DNA of 38,286 nucleotides from Saprospiraceae bacterium (lineage in GTDB: Bacteria > Bacteroidota > Bacteroidia > Chitinophagales > Saprospiraceae). The position numbers were made by a program, and so were the translations under genes. Where the stretch lies: contig JALHRK010000018.1 of the NCBI GenBank assembly GCA_022841505.1, forward strand, positions 1 to 38,286. The letters run 5' to 3'. Positions 23,701-32,072 of the stretch are shown in pieces (within the stretch, counting starts at the first letter, position 1; each line of letters begins with the position of its first letter). Below the pieces are notes generated by a model. It did no database searches. It saw only the letters and a list, made by a program, of their open reading frames with translations, and was not told the origin of the DNA.

Positions 23701-23708
23701 TACCTTTG
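23701..23708 (+). promoter_or_regulatory. guaB -7 box directly ahead of the start codon
   Basis: TACCTTTG is a perfect TAnnTTTG match, ending only three bases before the ATG at 23712. Since transcription normally begins several bases past this box, the transcript would start at or very near the ATG, giving a leaderless or nearly leaderless mRNA. Confidence 0.5.
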
Positions 23709-23711
23709 CGC

Positions 23712-25196
23712 ATGGAAACAAAAAATTCAGACCGCAATAAGTTTCTGGGCGAAGCGCTCACCTTCGATGACGTGCTTTTAACGCCCGGCTACTCCGAAGT
23801 CCTTCCACGCGAAGTTGACATTTCTTCACAATTTACCCGCAATCTTCGACTAAACGTACCGATTGTTTCGGCGGCGATGGATACCGTCACCGAGAGCAAA
23901 CTGGCCATTGCCATTGCCCGGCAGGGTGGCATCGGGATCATCCACAAAAACATGACGATTGAGGAGCAGGCAGCGCAGGTGCGCTCCGTGAAACGCTCCG
24001 AAAGCGGCATGATCGTGGATCCGGTGACGCTGATGGAAGACGCCCTGGTCAGCGATGCGCTGGCCTTGATGCAGCAATTCAAAATTGGCGGCATTCCCAT
24101 TGTCAACCAGCAAAAGCGGCTCATCGGCATCCTCACCAACCGCGATTTGCGCTTTGAACGAAACGTGAAGCGCCCCATCCGGGAGTTGATGACGACCGGT
24201 AATCTGGTGACCGCGCCTTTGGGCACTACGCTGGAACAAGCGCGCGATATTTTGCAAAGCCGCAAAATTGAAAAGCTCCCCGTTGTTGACGACAACTACA
24301 TGTTGGTGGGGCTGATTACCTATAAAGACATCATGAAACTGCACGATTACCCGCGTTCCTGCAAAGATTCGCTGGGCCGCCTGGTGGTTGGCGCGGCTGT
24401 TGGCGTGACGAACGACGTGATGGAACGCATTGAAGCCCTCGTTAAAATGAGTGTGGATGTGGTGGCGGTAGACACGGCGCACGGCCATTCCAAGGGCGTA
24501 CTCGACGCGGTTAGGCGCATCAAAAAAGCTTATCCCGAATTGCAGATCATCGGCGGAAATGTCGCTACCGGCGAAGGCGCCAAAGCACTGGTAGATGCTG
24601 GCGCTGACGGGGTAAAAGTGGGCGTTGGGCCCGGCAGTATTTGTACGACCCGCGTTGTTGCCGGGGTTGGCGTGCCGCAATTGTCTGCTATCTACAACGC
24701 CGCGGCGGCCATCAAAGGCTCCGGTGTTCCCATCATCGGAGACGGCGGAATCCGCTACACCGGCGACATCGTGAAAGCGTTGGCCGCAGGCGCCAGTACC
24801 ATTATGGGGGGCAGCCTTTTTGCAGGCGTGGAAGAAGCGCCGGGAGAAACCATCATTTTTGAAGGCCGCAAATTTAAAATCTACCGGGGCATGGGCTCGC
24901 TGGGCGCCATGAAAGAGGGATCAAAAGACCGCTATTTTCAGGATGTAGAAGACGATATCCGGAAGCTCGTTCCGGAAGGCATCGAAGGCCGCGTACCCTA
25001 CAAAGGCACCGTGGAAGAAGTGATGGTGCAGTACATTGGCGGCTTGCGGGCAGGCATGGGTTATTGCGGTGCGCCAACGGTGGACGCGCTTTTTGAACGG
25101 GCCAATTTTGTCAAAATTACCGCCTCCGGTATCCGCGAAAGTCATCCGCATAATGTGATTATTACCAAAGAGGCACCGAATTATAGTAGCCGGTAG
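23712..25196 (+). CDS. guaB: Inosine-5'-monophosphate dehydrogenase
   Basis: GuaB oxidises IMP to XMP with NAD, the rate-limiting step of GMP synthesis. The 494 aa chain has the TIM barrel split by two CBS domains (about residues 100-160 and 160-215). Motifs: [17 protein letters not shown] at the N-terminus, SAAMDTVTE, the active-site loop [20 protein letters not shown] with Cys311, the phosphate-binding [14 protein letters not shown], and the flap region [14 protein letters not shown] two codons upstream (23706) overlaps the -7 box and was not chosen. The C-terminus SSR is followed by a hairpin at 25239-25271. Confidence 0.95.
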   Translation: METKNSDRNKFLGEALTFDDVLLTPGYSEVLPREVDISSQFTRNLRLNVPIVSAAMDTVTESKLAIAIARQGGIGIIHKNMTIEEQAAQVRSVKRSESGMIVDPVTLMEDALVSDALALMQQFKIGGIPIVNQQKRLIGILTNRDLRFERNVKRPIRELMTTGNLVTAPLGTTLEQARDILQSRKIEKLPVVDDNYMLVGLITYKDIMKLHDYPRSCKDSLGRLVVGAAVGVTNDVMERIEALVKMSVDVVAVDTAHGHSKGVLDAVRRIKKAYPELQIIGGNVATGEGAKALVDAGADGVKVGVGPGSICTTRVVAGVGVPQLSAIYNAAAAIKGSGVPIIGDGGIRYTGDIVKALAAGASTIMGGSLFAGVEEAPGETIIFEGRKFKIYRGMGSLGAMKEGSKDRYFQDVEDDIRKLVPEGIEGRVPYKGTVEEVMVQYIGGLRAGMGYCGAPTVDALFERANFVKITASGIRESHPHNVIITKEAPNYSSR

Positions 25197-25238
25197 TTCA
25201 GTGGGCAGTTTTTTTAGGGGGCAGTTGGCAGAGGGGGC

Positions 25239-25271
25239 AAACCTATAAGGTTTTAAAAACCTTATAGGTTT
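25239..25271. terminator. AACCTATAAGG hairpin after guaB
   Basis: AAACCTATAAGGTTT (25239-25253) and AAACCTTATAGGTTT (25257-25271) form a 15 bp perfect stem with a 3-base loop. A near-identical hairpin is at 38218-38251, so this is a dispersed element. Here it lies between guaB and the GNAT gene. Confidence 0.65.
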
Positions 25272-25302
25272 AAACGGCTGAAAATCAAATACAAATAACA
25301 AA

Positions 25303-25806
25303 ATGAACAACCTTCATCATCGCATGATTTTGCGGGAAGCAACCCTTGCAGACCTGCCGCTGCTGGAGCACTGGGATGAACAGCCCCACAACATCGAATC
25401 CGACCCGAACGACGACTGGAACTGGGCGGTTGAACTGGCGCGCTTTCCGGACTGGCGGGAACAACTGATTGCTGAATTGGATGGAAGGCCAATCGGGTTT
25501 GTTCAAATCATTGACCCCGCCCGCGAGGAAACCCATTATTGGGGAGACGTGCCGGAAAACCTGCGCGCTATTGACATTTGGATTGGCGAAAAAGAAGACC
25601 TGGGGCAAGGCTACGGGAAAACGATGATGTATTTGGCGCTCGACCGGTGTTTTGCGGCAGACGATGCCGTAACGGGGGTGCTCGTTGACCCGCTGGCCTC
25701 AAACGTCAGGGCGCACCGGTTTTATGAGCGCGAAGGATTTAAGTTTATTGAAGAAAGAAAATTTGGGGAAGATGAGTGTTTTGTTTATCGGATAGATAGA
25801 TCGTAA
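25303..25806 (+). CDS. GNAT acetyltransferase of the AAC(6')-like type
   Basis: This 167 aa protein has a single acetyl-CoA-dependent N-acetyltransferase fold. Motif A is seen as IDIWIGEKEDLGQGYGKTMM (pyrophosphate loop Gly101-Lys106), followed by VLVDPLASNVRAHRFYEREGF. The VDP/N-RA-RFYE block is shared with aminoglycoside 6'-N-acetyltransferases, and the DIWIGE strand fits too. Chromosomal relatives often act on other amines, so resistance should not be assumed. The ATG at 25303 is used; an ATG at 25324 would drop seven residues. It is not clearly in an operon with guaB, since a hairpin separates them. Confidence 0.8.
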   Translation: MNNLHHRMILREATLADLPLLEHWDEQPHNIESDPNDDWNWAVELARFPDWREQLIAELDGRPIGFVQIIDPAREETHYWGDVPENLRAIDIWIGEKEDLGQGYGKTMMYLALDRCFAADDAVTGVLVDPLASNVRAHRFYEREGFKFIEERKFGEDECFVYRIDRS

Positions 25807-25807
25807 G

Positions 25808-25868
25808 ACAGTTGGCAGTTGGCAGTAGCTCCACCCTGCCAACCGCCAACTGAAAAACTGCCAACTGA
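25808..25868. repeat. CAGTTGGCAG inverted repeat between convergent genes
   Basis: CAGTTGGCAGTTGGCAG is followed by CTGCCAACCGCCAACTG and CTGCCAACTG, giving several alternative stems. It fills the gap between the GNAT and Omp85 genes. GGCAGTTGGCAG also occurs at about 25220-25231. It probably works as a two-way terminator. Confidence 0.5.
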
Positions 25869-27014
25869 CTAAAACGCTTCTCCCACCGTCAAATAAAACC
25901 CCGATTCTCCTTTGCCAAAACCATAATCGAGGCGCAGGTTAATCTTTTGCCGCCGGTCCAACGCGACGCGAAGGCCTGCGCCGGCGTTCCAACGCAGGAA
26001 AGCGCTGCGAATCGCCTCTTTTTCGGAACCTACCCAGCCGGCGCCGCCAAATGCAGTGGCGCCTAACCGCCAGAATAACGGCAACCGGTATTCCCCTTGC
26101 AGGAGCAACAGGCGCTTGTCGCGAAAACGTCCGTCAAAATAGCCGCGCAGCCGTTTTGTACCACCCAGGGTCGCTAATTGGTGAAAAGGCGCGTCGCCGG
26201 TAGTCACCACGCCAACGGCATTCAGCGCCAAAACGTGTTTTTTGAGGATGGGAAAATACCGCGCCACTTCCGCAGAAAACCTGGAGTAGGCAAAGTCGCT
26301 GCCTGTTGCCTTGCCTTCGGTGTATGCCAAAACTTCAATTAACCACCCTTTTGCGGGTGAAAAAAGCTGGTCGCGACTGTCTAAGTTGTACACCACGCCG
26401 ATTCCGGAAACCCGCCCGCCATCTGCGCCCGTGATGCCGGCAGTAGCCAATTGTGCTGTGGAATCGCGCAGGGTTATCTTAAAATCATCGAATGCATAGC
26501 GCAAGCCCAAATAGCTGTGGCGACCCACTTTTCGCATTGCACTGAGCCGGAGCCGGGGATAGGTGGCATCGTACTTTTCGAGGTAATCCGTTGGCCCATC
26601 ATTGCCAATGCCGAAGAAATTATAGACGTAGCGATAGTAGCCCAGTTCGCCATAAAGCCACCAGCGATCCTGGTTGAAATACAACTGAAAAGGCGCGTAG
26701 AAAAGGACTTGCTTCAATTGCGTATAGGCTCCTCCAAAAGTAATGCTGGAGCGCCTGGCCGGTGCATTCCGGTCGGTGTAAAAGGTCAGGATGCCGCTGG
26801 CGCCGAACCCCCAACGTGTGTCGGGGGAATAAAAAACGATGGGCAAGGCCAGGATGCCGGGGCGTGACAGGGAGTCCGACTGGCTGTGCAAAGCTTGGGA
26901 CAACAAAAAAAAGGCAACCAGTGCGCGAAAGGATAGCCCCCCCCGCCCCCAAAGAGGGAGCTGCAGCAGGAAGCCAACCAGAACTCGAAAGTAGCGCATA
27001 TTTTTCCTTTTCAT
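25869..27014 (-). CDS. Omp85-superfamily outer-membrane barrel without POTRA domains
   Basis: This 381 aa protein resembles the bacterial surface antigen (BamA/TamA-type) barrel alone: strand-rich from about residue 60 to the end, the lid-loop motif LRGYFDGRFRDKR, QGEYRLPLFW and a C-terminal phenylalanine as in outer-membrane proteins. No POTRA domains precede the barrel, so it is not BamA; patatin-associated or stand-alone D15 barrels are closer. The signal peptide is odd: it contains LPLWGRGGLS, encoded by a C-rich run like a common intergenic repeat, between two hydrophobic stretches. The start could be 27014 or the ATG at 26999, which has AGGAAAA just upstream. Confidence 0.75.
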   Translation of the reverse strand: MKRKNMRYFRVLVGFLLQLPLWGRGGLSFRALVAFFLLSQALHSQSDSLSRPGILALPIVFYSPDTRWGFGASGILTFYTDRNAPARRSSITFGGAYTQLKQVLFYAPFQLYFNQDRWWLYGELGYYRYVYNFFGIGNDGPTDYLEKYDATYPRLRLSAMRKVGRHSYLGLRYAFDDFKITLRDSTAQLATAGITGADGGRVSGIGVVYNLDSRDQLFSPAKGWLIEVLAYTEGKATGSDFAYSRFSAEVARYFPILKKHVLALNAVGVVTTGDAPFHQLATLGGTKRLRGYFDGRFRDKRLLLLQGEYRLPLFWRLGATAFGGAGWVGSEKEAIRSAFLRWNAGAGLRVALDRRQKINLRLDYGFGKGESGFYLTVGEAF

Positions 27015-27151
27015 TTACGAGCGAACTAGCCCGTGTAGATTTTCAGGAACAGGGTTAAACGCCAATAGTTGAATTTCATACTTTCATCCAGGTATATTGA
27101 CCATTTTATCTCAAAAAATGAAGGAAGCAAGGTTAAGCACTGACAAAAGTG

Positions 27152-27159
27152 TAGATTTG
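27152..27159 (+). promoter_or_regulatory. -7 box of yidC
   Basis: TAGATTTG is a perfect TAnnTTTG match, 61 bases ahead of the ATG at 27221. The -33 element is weak. Confidence 0.55.
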
Positions 27160-27220
27160 CGCAGTTTTGAGAACGCCGGCTTTTCCGGGTATAAAAATCG
27201 AACAAATAGTTCATTCAGAC

Positions 27221-29122
27221 ATGGATAGAAATACCATTATAGGAGTTTCCCTCATTTTTGCTTTGATCGTGGTGTGGCAACAGGTGATGGCGCCTTCTGC
27301 AGAGGAATTGGAGGCGCAAAAGCGCACTGCAGACTCGATTGCGCAGTTGGAAGCCCGCCAACAATTGCCCGATAGCTTAGCGAAACTGCCCGCAACGGAC
27401 TCCAATGCACAACAAACGCCTGCAACTGCAATGAGCGACTCCGCAAAAGCAGCCCAGACAAGCGCTGTCTTCGGTTCTTTTGCGACCGCAGCGATCGGGG
27501 AAGAAAAAACCATCGTTTTAGAAAACGAGGTGATGAAAGTCAGTCTCAGCAACAAAGGCGGGCGGATTCAGGAAATCGAATTAAAGCAGTATTTCAAAGT
27601 CCTGGAAGACGAGGCGTTTGTTCAAACCAAAATTCCGGTTAAGTTGCTGGAGGACACCAAAAACAAATTCGAATACTTTTTGCCGATCGCGTCCCTTCCC
27701 GGGGGCGGGATTTCCACCGGCCAACTCTATTTTGAAGCAACGCAGGAAGGAACCGCCGTTAAGTTTCGGGCTTCAGCAGGAGAAGGGCGCTACTTCGAGC
27801 AAACATACACCCTGGCCCCGAATTCTTACAAAATTGATTACGACATTCGTTTTGAAGGCCTGAACAGCCTGATTGCCAATGACGCACAAGAGATCAAACT
27901 CAACTGGGTCAACTTCCTCGATCCAATCGAAATCAATCGAAATTACGAGCGGAACTACGCAACCGTTTATTTCAAACCCACAGAAGACGACGCTGATTAC
28001 TGTTCCTGCACCGCCGATGACACCGAAACCGCCGATGGCCAACCCCTGAAATGGGTGGCGCACTCCAACCAGTTCTTTACCACGGGGTTGTTTGCGGATC
28101 AGCGGTTCAATGGCGCGACGATGGAAACCCAGGTGTTCGACTTAGAAAACGAAGACCTGAAACGCCTGCGTTCCGAAGTGCGCATTCCTTACGGCCATGC
28201 GGCGAGCGAAACGATAGCCATGTCCCTCTACGCCGGACCGAACGAGTTCAAGCGGATGAAAGAGATGGGCGACTATTTTGAGGATGTGATTCCTTTCGGA
28301 TGGAGCATTTTTGGTTCGATCAACCGCTGGATTATCCGCCCGATTTTCAACTTTTTGTCTTCCTTCATGGGCAGCGCAGGCCTGGTCATCCTCATCCTTA
28401 CGCTGTTTGTCAAGTTGCTGGTTTTTCCGTTGTCTTACCGCATGCTCTATTCGCAGGCGAAAATGGGCGCGCTGAAACCACAGATTGAAACCCTGAAAGC
28501 GAAGCACAAAGACGATCCGCAGCAGGTGCAGATGGAAACGATGAAAATGTACCGCGAATTCGGGGTAAACCCCCTGGGCGGCTGTTTTCCGATGTTGCTG
28601 CAAATGCCGATCTGGTTTGCTTTATATCGCTTCTTCCCCGCTTCCATCGAGTTTCGCCAGGCGAGTTTCCTTTGGGCAACCGATTTGTCTTCTTACGATG
28701 TTATTGCCCGGCTGCCATTTGAAATCCCATTAGGATTTGGTTCTCACATTAGCTTGTTTACAATCCTCTGGGCAGCCACCACGCTGATTTATACTTATTA
28801 CAATACCAAGCACATGGACTTCTCGGCCAACCCGGCCATGAAGTGGATGCAATACATCATGCCGATTCTGTTCCTCGGCTTTTTCAACAGTTTCGCTTCG
28901 GGTTTGACCTGTTACCTTTTGTTCAGCAACGTGATCAACATTGGTCAAACTATTGTCACCAACAAGTTCCTCATTGACCAGGACAAGATCAAGGCGCTGT
29001 TGGAACGAAACAAAGCTAAGCCCAAAAAGAAATCGGCTTTTGCCGAACGCCTTGAAAATGCGATGAAAGAGCAACAACGCGTGGCGGCAGAACGCGATCA
29101 GACGAAAAAGAAGAAGAAATAA
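27221..29122 (+). CDS. yidC: Membrane protein insertase YidC
   Basis: YidC inserts and folds inner-membrane proteins alone or with SecYEG. The ATG at 27221 gives 633 aa. TM1 is MDRNTIIGVSLIFALIVVWQQVM. A Gln/Ala/Ser-rich linker leads to the large periplasmic beta-domain (about residues 95-360). The conserved core follows: GLVILILTLFVKLLVFPLSYRM, the cytosolic hairpin with MGALKPQIETLKAKHKDDPQ, NPLGGCFPMLLQMPIWFALYRFF, and later TMs including MPILFLGFFNSFASGLTCYLLFSN. The tail is rich in Lys (TKKKKK), as in ribosome-contacting YidC proteins. A strong terminator follows at 29150. Confidence 0.96.
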   Translation: MDRNTIIGVSLIFALIVVWQQVMAPSAEELEAQKRTADSIAQLEARQQLPDSLAKLPATDSNAQQTPATAMSDSAKAAQTSAVFGSFATAAIGEEKTIVLENEVMKVSLSNKGGRIQEIELKQYFKVLEDEAFVQTKIPVKLLEDTKNKFEYFLPIASLPGGGISTGQLYFEATQEGTAVKFRASAGEGRYFEQTYTLAPNSYKIDYDIRFEGLNSLIANDAQEIKLNWVNFLDPIEINRNYERNYATVYFKPTEDDADYCSCTADDTETADGQPLKWVAHSNQFFTTGLFADQRFNGATMETQVFDLENEDLKRLRSEVRIPYGHAASETIAMSLYAGPNEFKRMKEMGDYFEDVIPFGWSIFGSINRWIIRPIFNFLSSFMGSAGLVILILTLFVKLLVFPLSYRMLYSQAKMGALKPQIETLKAKHKDDPQQVQMETMKMYREFGVNPLGGCFPMLLQMPIWFALYRFFPASIEFRQASFLWATDLSSYDVIARLPFEIPLGFGSHISLFTILWAATTLIYTYYNTKHMDFSANPAMKWMQYIMPILFLGFFNSFASGLTCYLLFSNVINIGQTIVTNKFLIDQDKIKALLERNKAKPKKKSAFAERLENAMKEQQRVAAERDQTKKKKK

Positions 29123-29149
29123 CCGATAGGAAAAGGCTATTGGCTTTAT

Positions 29150-29187
29150 AAAAAAGAGTCATCCCGACCTTGGGATGACTCTTTTTT
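29150..29187 (+). terminator. Intrinsic terminator of yidC
   Basis: AAAAAAGAGTCATCCC (29150-29165) and GGGATGACTCTTTTTT (29172-29187) form a perfect 16 bp stem around GACCTT, followed by more T. It is the clearest terminator in the window. A-runs on the left let it also work in reverse. Confidence 0.85.
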
Positions 29188-29272
29188 TTGACCTATATTC
29201 ACAATTATGTTCCGGCAGGTTCCCAAAGTTTCGTATTTTCCCGTTTGCAAAAGCTATAAAATACGCGCCGTA

Positions 29273-30070
29273 ATGGAACCAATCACAAAAAACAATGCCA
29301 GCAATAAAGGACTATACGTGTTGAATATCGTTGCCCTGGCGGTAGTCTTGTACCTCAATTACTTAGCAAACGCCTTGCCGCTCAATGGCCGGACCCCGGG
29401 GGAGCTTTCTGACCTGTATCCCAACCTGTTTGTACCCGCCGGGCTGACGTTTTCAATCTGGGGCGTCATCTACCTGTGGGTGCTGGTCTGGGTGGGCATG
29501 CAGGCAGTCGCATTGCTGACCGGAAAACAGGCGCCGGGAGCAGCCAAAGCAGGTTGGTGGTTTTTGGCAACCTGTGCGCTCAACATGGGCTGGCTTTTTG
29601 CGTGGCATTGGGAGCAATTGCTGCTTTCGGTGGGTATTATGATCGCACTTTTGTATTGCCTGGTGCGGCTCAATCAGGCGATTGGGAATGGCGTGTCGGC
29701 AGAAAGCGCCTGGGAAAAATGGACCGCTCACCTCGTTTTTGGATTGTACCAGGGCTGGATTACGGTGGCTTTGATTGCCAATGTGACGGCGTTGCTCGTT
29801 GGATCAGGATGGAAAGGCGGCATGTTGGCTGAATCAGATTGGGCCATCATCATGGTGGAGGTCGGCGCTGCGCTTGCAGTTTTCATGGTCTGGCGTTTCA
29901 ACCATTTATTTCATGGCGTAGCCGTCATCTGGGCTTTATACGGCATCTACCTGAAAAGATCGGCAGAAGTCAGCAGCGATTCCATTTATGTGGCTTGGGC
30001 CGCAATTGCAGGTATGGCGCTCGTTGCAGGTTTTGTTGTTTTGAATGTGCGGAAGTGGTGGAGGTATTGA
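29273..30070 (+). CDS. TspO/MBR-related multi-pass membrane protein
   Basis: The ATG at 29273 gives 265 aa with seven or so hydrophobic helices. Conserved wording such as NALPLNGRTPGELSDLYPNLFVPAGLTFSIWGVIYLWVL matches Bacteroidota proteins often annotated as tryptophan-rich sensory protein or TspO/MBR relatives. It is longer than the five-helix TspO (about 160 aa). Tryptophans are frequent in the helices (WGVIYLW, WWFLATCALNMGWLFAWHWEQ). The ligand and role are unknown. It is preceded by the yidC terminator and followed by repeat copy 2, so it is probably its own transcript. A longer frame from 29207 adds 22 residues without support. Confidence 0.7.
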   Translation: MEPITKNNASNKGLYVLNIVALAVVLYLNYLANALPLNGRTPGELSDLYPNLFVPAGLTFSIWGVIYLWVLVWVGMQAVALLTGKQAPGAAKAGWWFLATCALNMGWLFAWHWEQLLLSVGIMIALLYCLVRLNQAIGNGVSAESAWEKWTAHLVFGLYQGWITVALIANVTALLVGSGWKGGMLAESDWAIIMVEVGAALAVFMVWRFNHLFHGVAVIWALYGIYLKRSAEVSSDSIYVAWAAIAGMALVAGFVVLNVRKWWRY

Positions 30071-30102
30071 AAAAAAAGGTTAAAGTTGAAAGGATAAAGG
30101 AT

Positions 30103-30330
30103 AAATGGGGTTGTTCGTTGAGCGTTGTTTGTTGTTCGTTTGTCAGCTGGATGGGTGCAGTCAAAATGGAGTCGAAGCGAAAATTTAACGGCGTTGTCGG
30201 CTTATGTCGGAAAACGAAAACATCCTCCGAATAACGAACTAAACGATCAACTTACAACGATCAACTTACAACAAATTCCCCAGGCTCCTCATCCTCAAAT
30301 CTTCAAATACTCAAATTTTCAAATACTCAA
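30103..30330 (-). repeat. About 200 bp dispersed repeat, copy 2
   Basis: It is the reverse complement of copy 1 (12868-13075) with scattered differences: GTTGTTCGTTTGTCAGCTGG at one end, a core with AAATTTAACGGCGTTGTCGG and AACATCCTCCGAATAACGA, then AACGATCAACTTACAACG units and TCAAATACTCAAAT runs. It fills the gap between the TspO-like gene and the HIT fusion gene, ending about 15 bases before the latter's ATG, so it forms most of that gene's upstream region. Confidence 0.75.
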
Positions 30331-30345
30331 ATACATCCGACTGAC

Positions 30346-31701
30346 ATGACAAAAAAACACTTCCTCTCCCTGACCTTATGCGTTTTGGGGATGGCGCCTC
30401 TTGTTGCGCAACCATTCACCCAAACAGATTTTCAACAACTGCATGCCCTCAGAGGCGCCTGGACCTTAACGAACAAAAGGGGCGTGCTGCATGAGGTCTG
30501 GCGGTTGAATGCAGCCGATCAACTGACCGGAGTCAGCTTTTTGGTGCGCGGAAAAGACACGATCCCACAGGAAAACATTGTTTTGCAGTTGCGGGAGGGA
30601 AACATTACCTATACGCCAACGACTGTTAATCAAAATGAAGGTTTGCCTGTCGTTTTTACTTTGATCAGCACCGAAAACGGGCTTTTCATTTTTGAAAACA
30701 AGGCGCATGATTTCCCACAACGAATTGGCTATCAGATCCCAAAAGATTCCCTGCTCAACGCATACATTGAAGGTCCGACGCCAAACGGGATGAAAAAAAT
30801 ACCATTCCCCTACAAAAGAATCCACCGGTCAAACCGCGTTCCCAGTCCGGAATATACGGCACGAAAAGCGACTGCCCTCCAGGCGCCTTCTGTTTTCCAA
30901 AAAGAAATTGACGGAAAATTTCCGGGAAGGGTTGTGTACCAGGATAGCTTGGTGACGGCACTTTACCCTTTGGGAGGCGGACAATTGCCTGCCCACCTGC
31001 TCGTCATTCCCAACCGAACGATTCCAACCCTGAATGAGGCTAAAGCTGAAGACGCCGCCTTGCTGGGGCACATGATCCTGACCGCCCGCGACCTTGCGCG
31101 CCAGGAGGGCATTGAAGAAACGGGGTATCGCCTTGCATTCAACACCAACGAAGACGCCGGTCAGTCCGCTTTTCACCTCCACCTGCACTTGTTGGGAGGC
31201 GCCCGCACCGGGCCCATGGCCGATCAGCGCTGGCGCAACATTCGCCGCCGGCTGAATGACCCCAATTTGGCGGATCCCTTTGAAAAAAGAATCCTCGGAA
31301 TCTGGTCGGGGCAAGGCAGTGCGTTTGGAATGCCTGCCAATATCTCGATGGCTTGGGAGCCGGATCTGCAAAGTAATTTTTTGCTGCTCAACTACCGCAT
31401 GGACATGCGCGATACCAGTGGTCGTGTGCAAACCTTCGAAGGAAAAGCCTATTACCAGCCGGCAGGAACTCCGGGGCAATACAAAGCGACCTGGTTCGAT
31501 TCCGGTGGGGAAATGCACCCCGTGGAGGCAACATACGACGGCCAGATACTGACTGCCAACTGGGGAACGCCTGCCACCAAAATGGGCAAAACAACGTATC
31601 ATTTTGTAGATAACAACACCGTGGAAATTGTGGATTATATCCAGACAAAAGATGGAAGCTGGAAAGCGTTTAACCGGAATACAGTTTTAAGAAACCCGTA
31701 G
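30346..31701 (+). CDS. Exported DUF6265-HIT-lipocalin-like three-domain protein
   Basis: This 451 aa protein starts with a signal peptide (residues 1-21, PLVA-Q). Residues 30-160 match DUF6265: LRGAWTLTNKRGVLHEVWR, FLVRGKDTIPQENIVL, FIFENKAHDFPQRIGY, AYIEGPTPNGMKKIPFPYKRI. Residues 183-290 form a HIT domain with LPAHLLVIPNRTIPTLNEA, FNTNEDAGQSAFHLHLHLLGG and the catalytic triad His277, His279, His281. The N-terminal zinc cysteines of HINT proteins are missing. Residues 305-451 form a second lipocalin-like sheet (LGIWSGQGSAFGMPANISMAWEP, VEIVDYIQTKDGSW). HIT enzymes are nucleotide hydrolases or transferases and normally cytosolic, so export and this layout are unusual. The substrate is unknown. 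Confidence 0.82.
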   Translation: MTKKHFLSLTLCVLGMAPLVAQPFTQTDFQQLHALRGAWTLTNKRGVLHEVWRLNAADQLTGVSFLVRGKDTIPQENIVLQLREGNITYTPTTVNQNEGLPVVFTLISTENGLFIFENKAHDFPQRIGYQIPKDSLLNAYIEGPTPNGMKKIPFPYKRIHRSNRVPSPEYTARKATALQAPSVFQKEIDGKFPGRVVYQDSLVTALYPLGGGQLPAHLLVIPNRTIPTLNEAKAEDAALLGHMILTARDLARQEGIEETGYRLAFNTNEDAGQSAFHLHLHLLGGARTGPMADQRWRNIRRRLNDPNLADPFEKRILGIWSGQGSAFGMPANISMAWEPDLQSNFLLLNYRMDMRDTSGRVQTFEGKAYYQPAGTPGQYKATWFDSGGEMHPVEATYDGQILTANWGTPATKMGKTTYHFVDNNTVEIVDYIQTKDGSWKAFNRNTVLRNP

Positions 31702-32072
31702 CGGCAGTAACAAAAAAGGGGGTGTACAGAAGGGTTGAATTCGCAAAAACGGGCGTTTGCCGGCAGACAAACTAAAACTGATTCTTTTTTCCCATTGCTT
31801 AATTGAACAGAACCGATTCGTCAATTTTCCGTTTTCACAAATTCAACTGATTGTACCCCCCCAACTTATGTAAATTTGTTTCGCTTTTTTTGTTCATAGT
31901 TTTTGCCAGGCTCGCAATGCAACCTGATAATACTGCAAAGTTATATTGGTTATCTTCATATAACTTAACCCTGAACAACCTTTTCCGAAAAACTATACGA
32001 TCGTATAGTTTTCAAAAAAATGCCTCCAGGTTCGTGCTTTCCTGCTTATTTTCAGAGAACTTTGATTTTGTA
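31702..32072 (+). promoter_or_regulatory. Long leader and promoter region of the sensor kinase gene
   Basis: TAAATTTG (31871-31878) is a perfect TAnnTTTG box with a TTG 17 bases before it (31851-31853). The leader of about 190 bases contains two inverted repeats: AAGTTATAT/ATATAACTT (31938-31946, 31958-31966, 11-base loop) and a 24-base perfect palindrome at 31989-32012. The frame stays open from 31851 but shows no protein-like sequence before the signal peptide at 32073. Confidence 0.5.
31989..32012. promoter_or_regulatory. 24 bp perfect palindrome, operator-like
   Basis: The half site AAAACTATACGA (31989-32000) is followed at once by its exact complement (32001-32012). Having no spacer, it is a poor RNA hairpin but a good two-fold site for a dimeric DNA-binding protein. 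It lies 60 bases upstream of the kinase ATG and beyond the proposed -7 box. Confidence 0.6.

Noticed and set aside
23850-24680. A 276-codon open frame antisense to guaB
   Set aside because: It lies wholly within a clear IMP dehydrogenase gene, and its His/Ala/Gln-rich translation is typical of an opposite-strand shadow.
25303-25806. Aminoglycoside resistance gene
   Set aside because: The protein resembles AAC(6') enzymes, but there is no mobile context, and chromosomal GNAT relatives commonly have other substrates. Only the fold is claimed.
30829-31602. A 257-codon open frame antisense to the HIT fusion
   Set aside because: The sense strand has three recognisable domains in frame, while the antisense frame has none.
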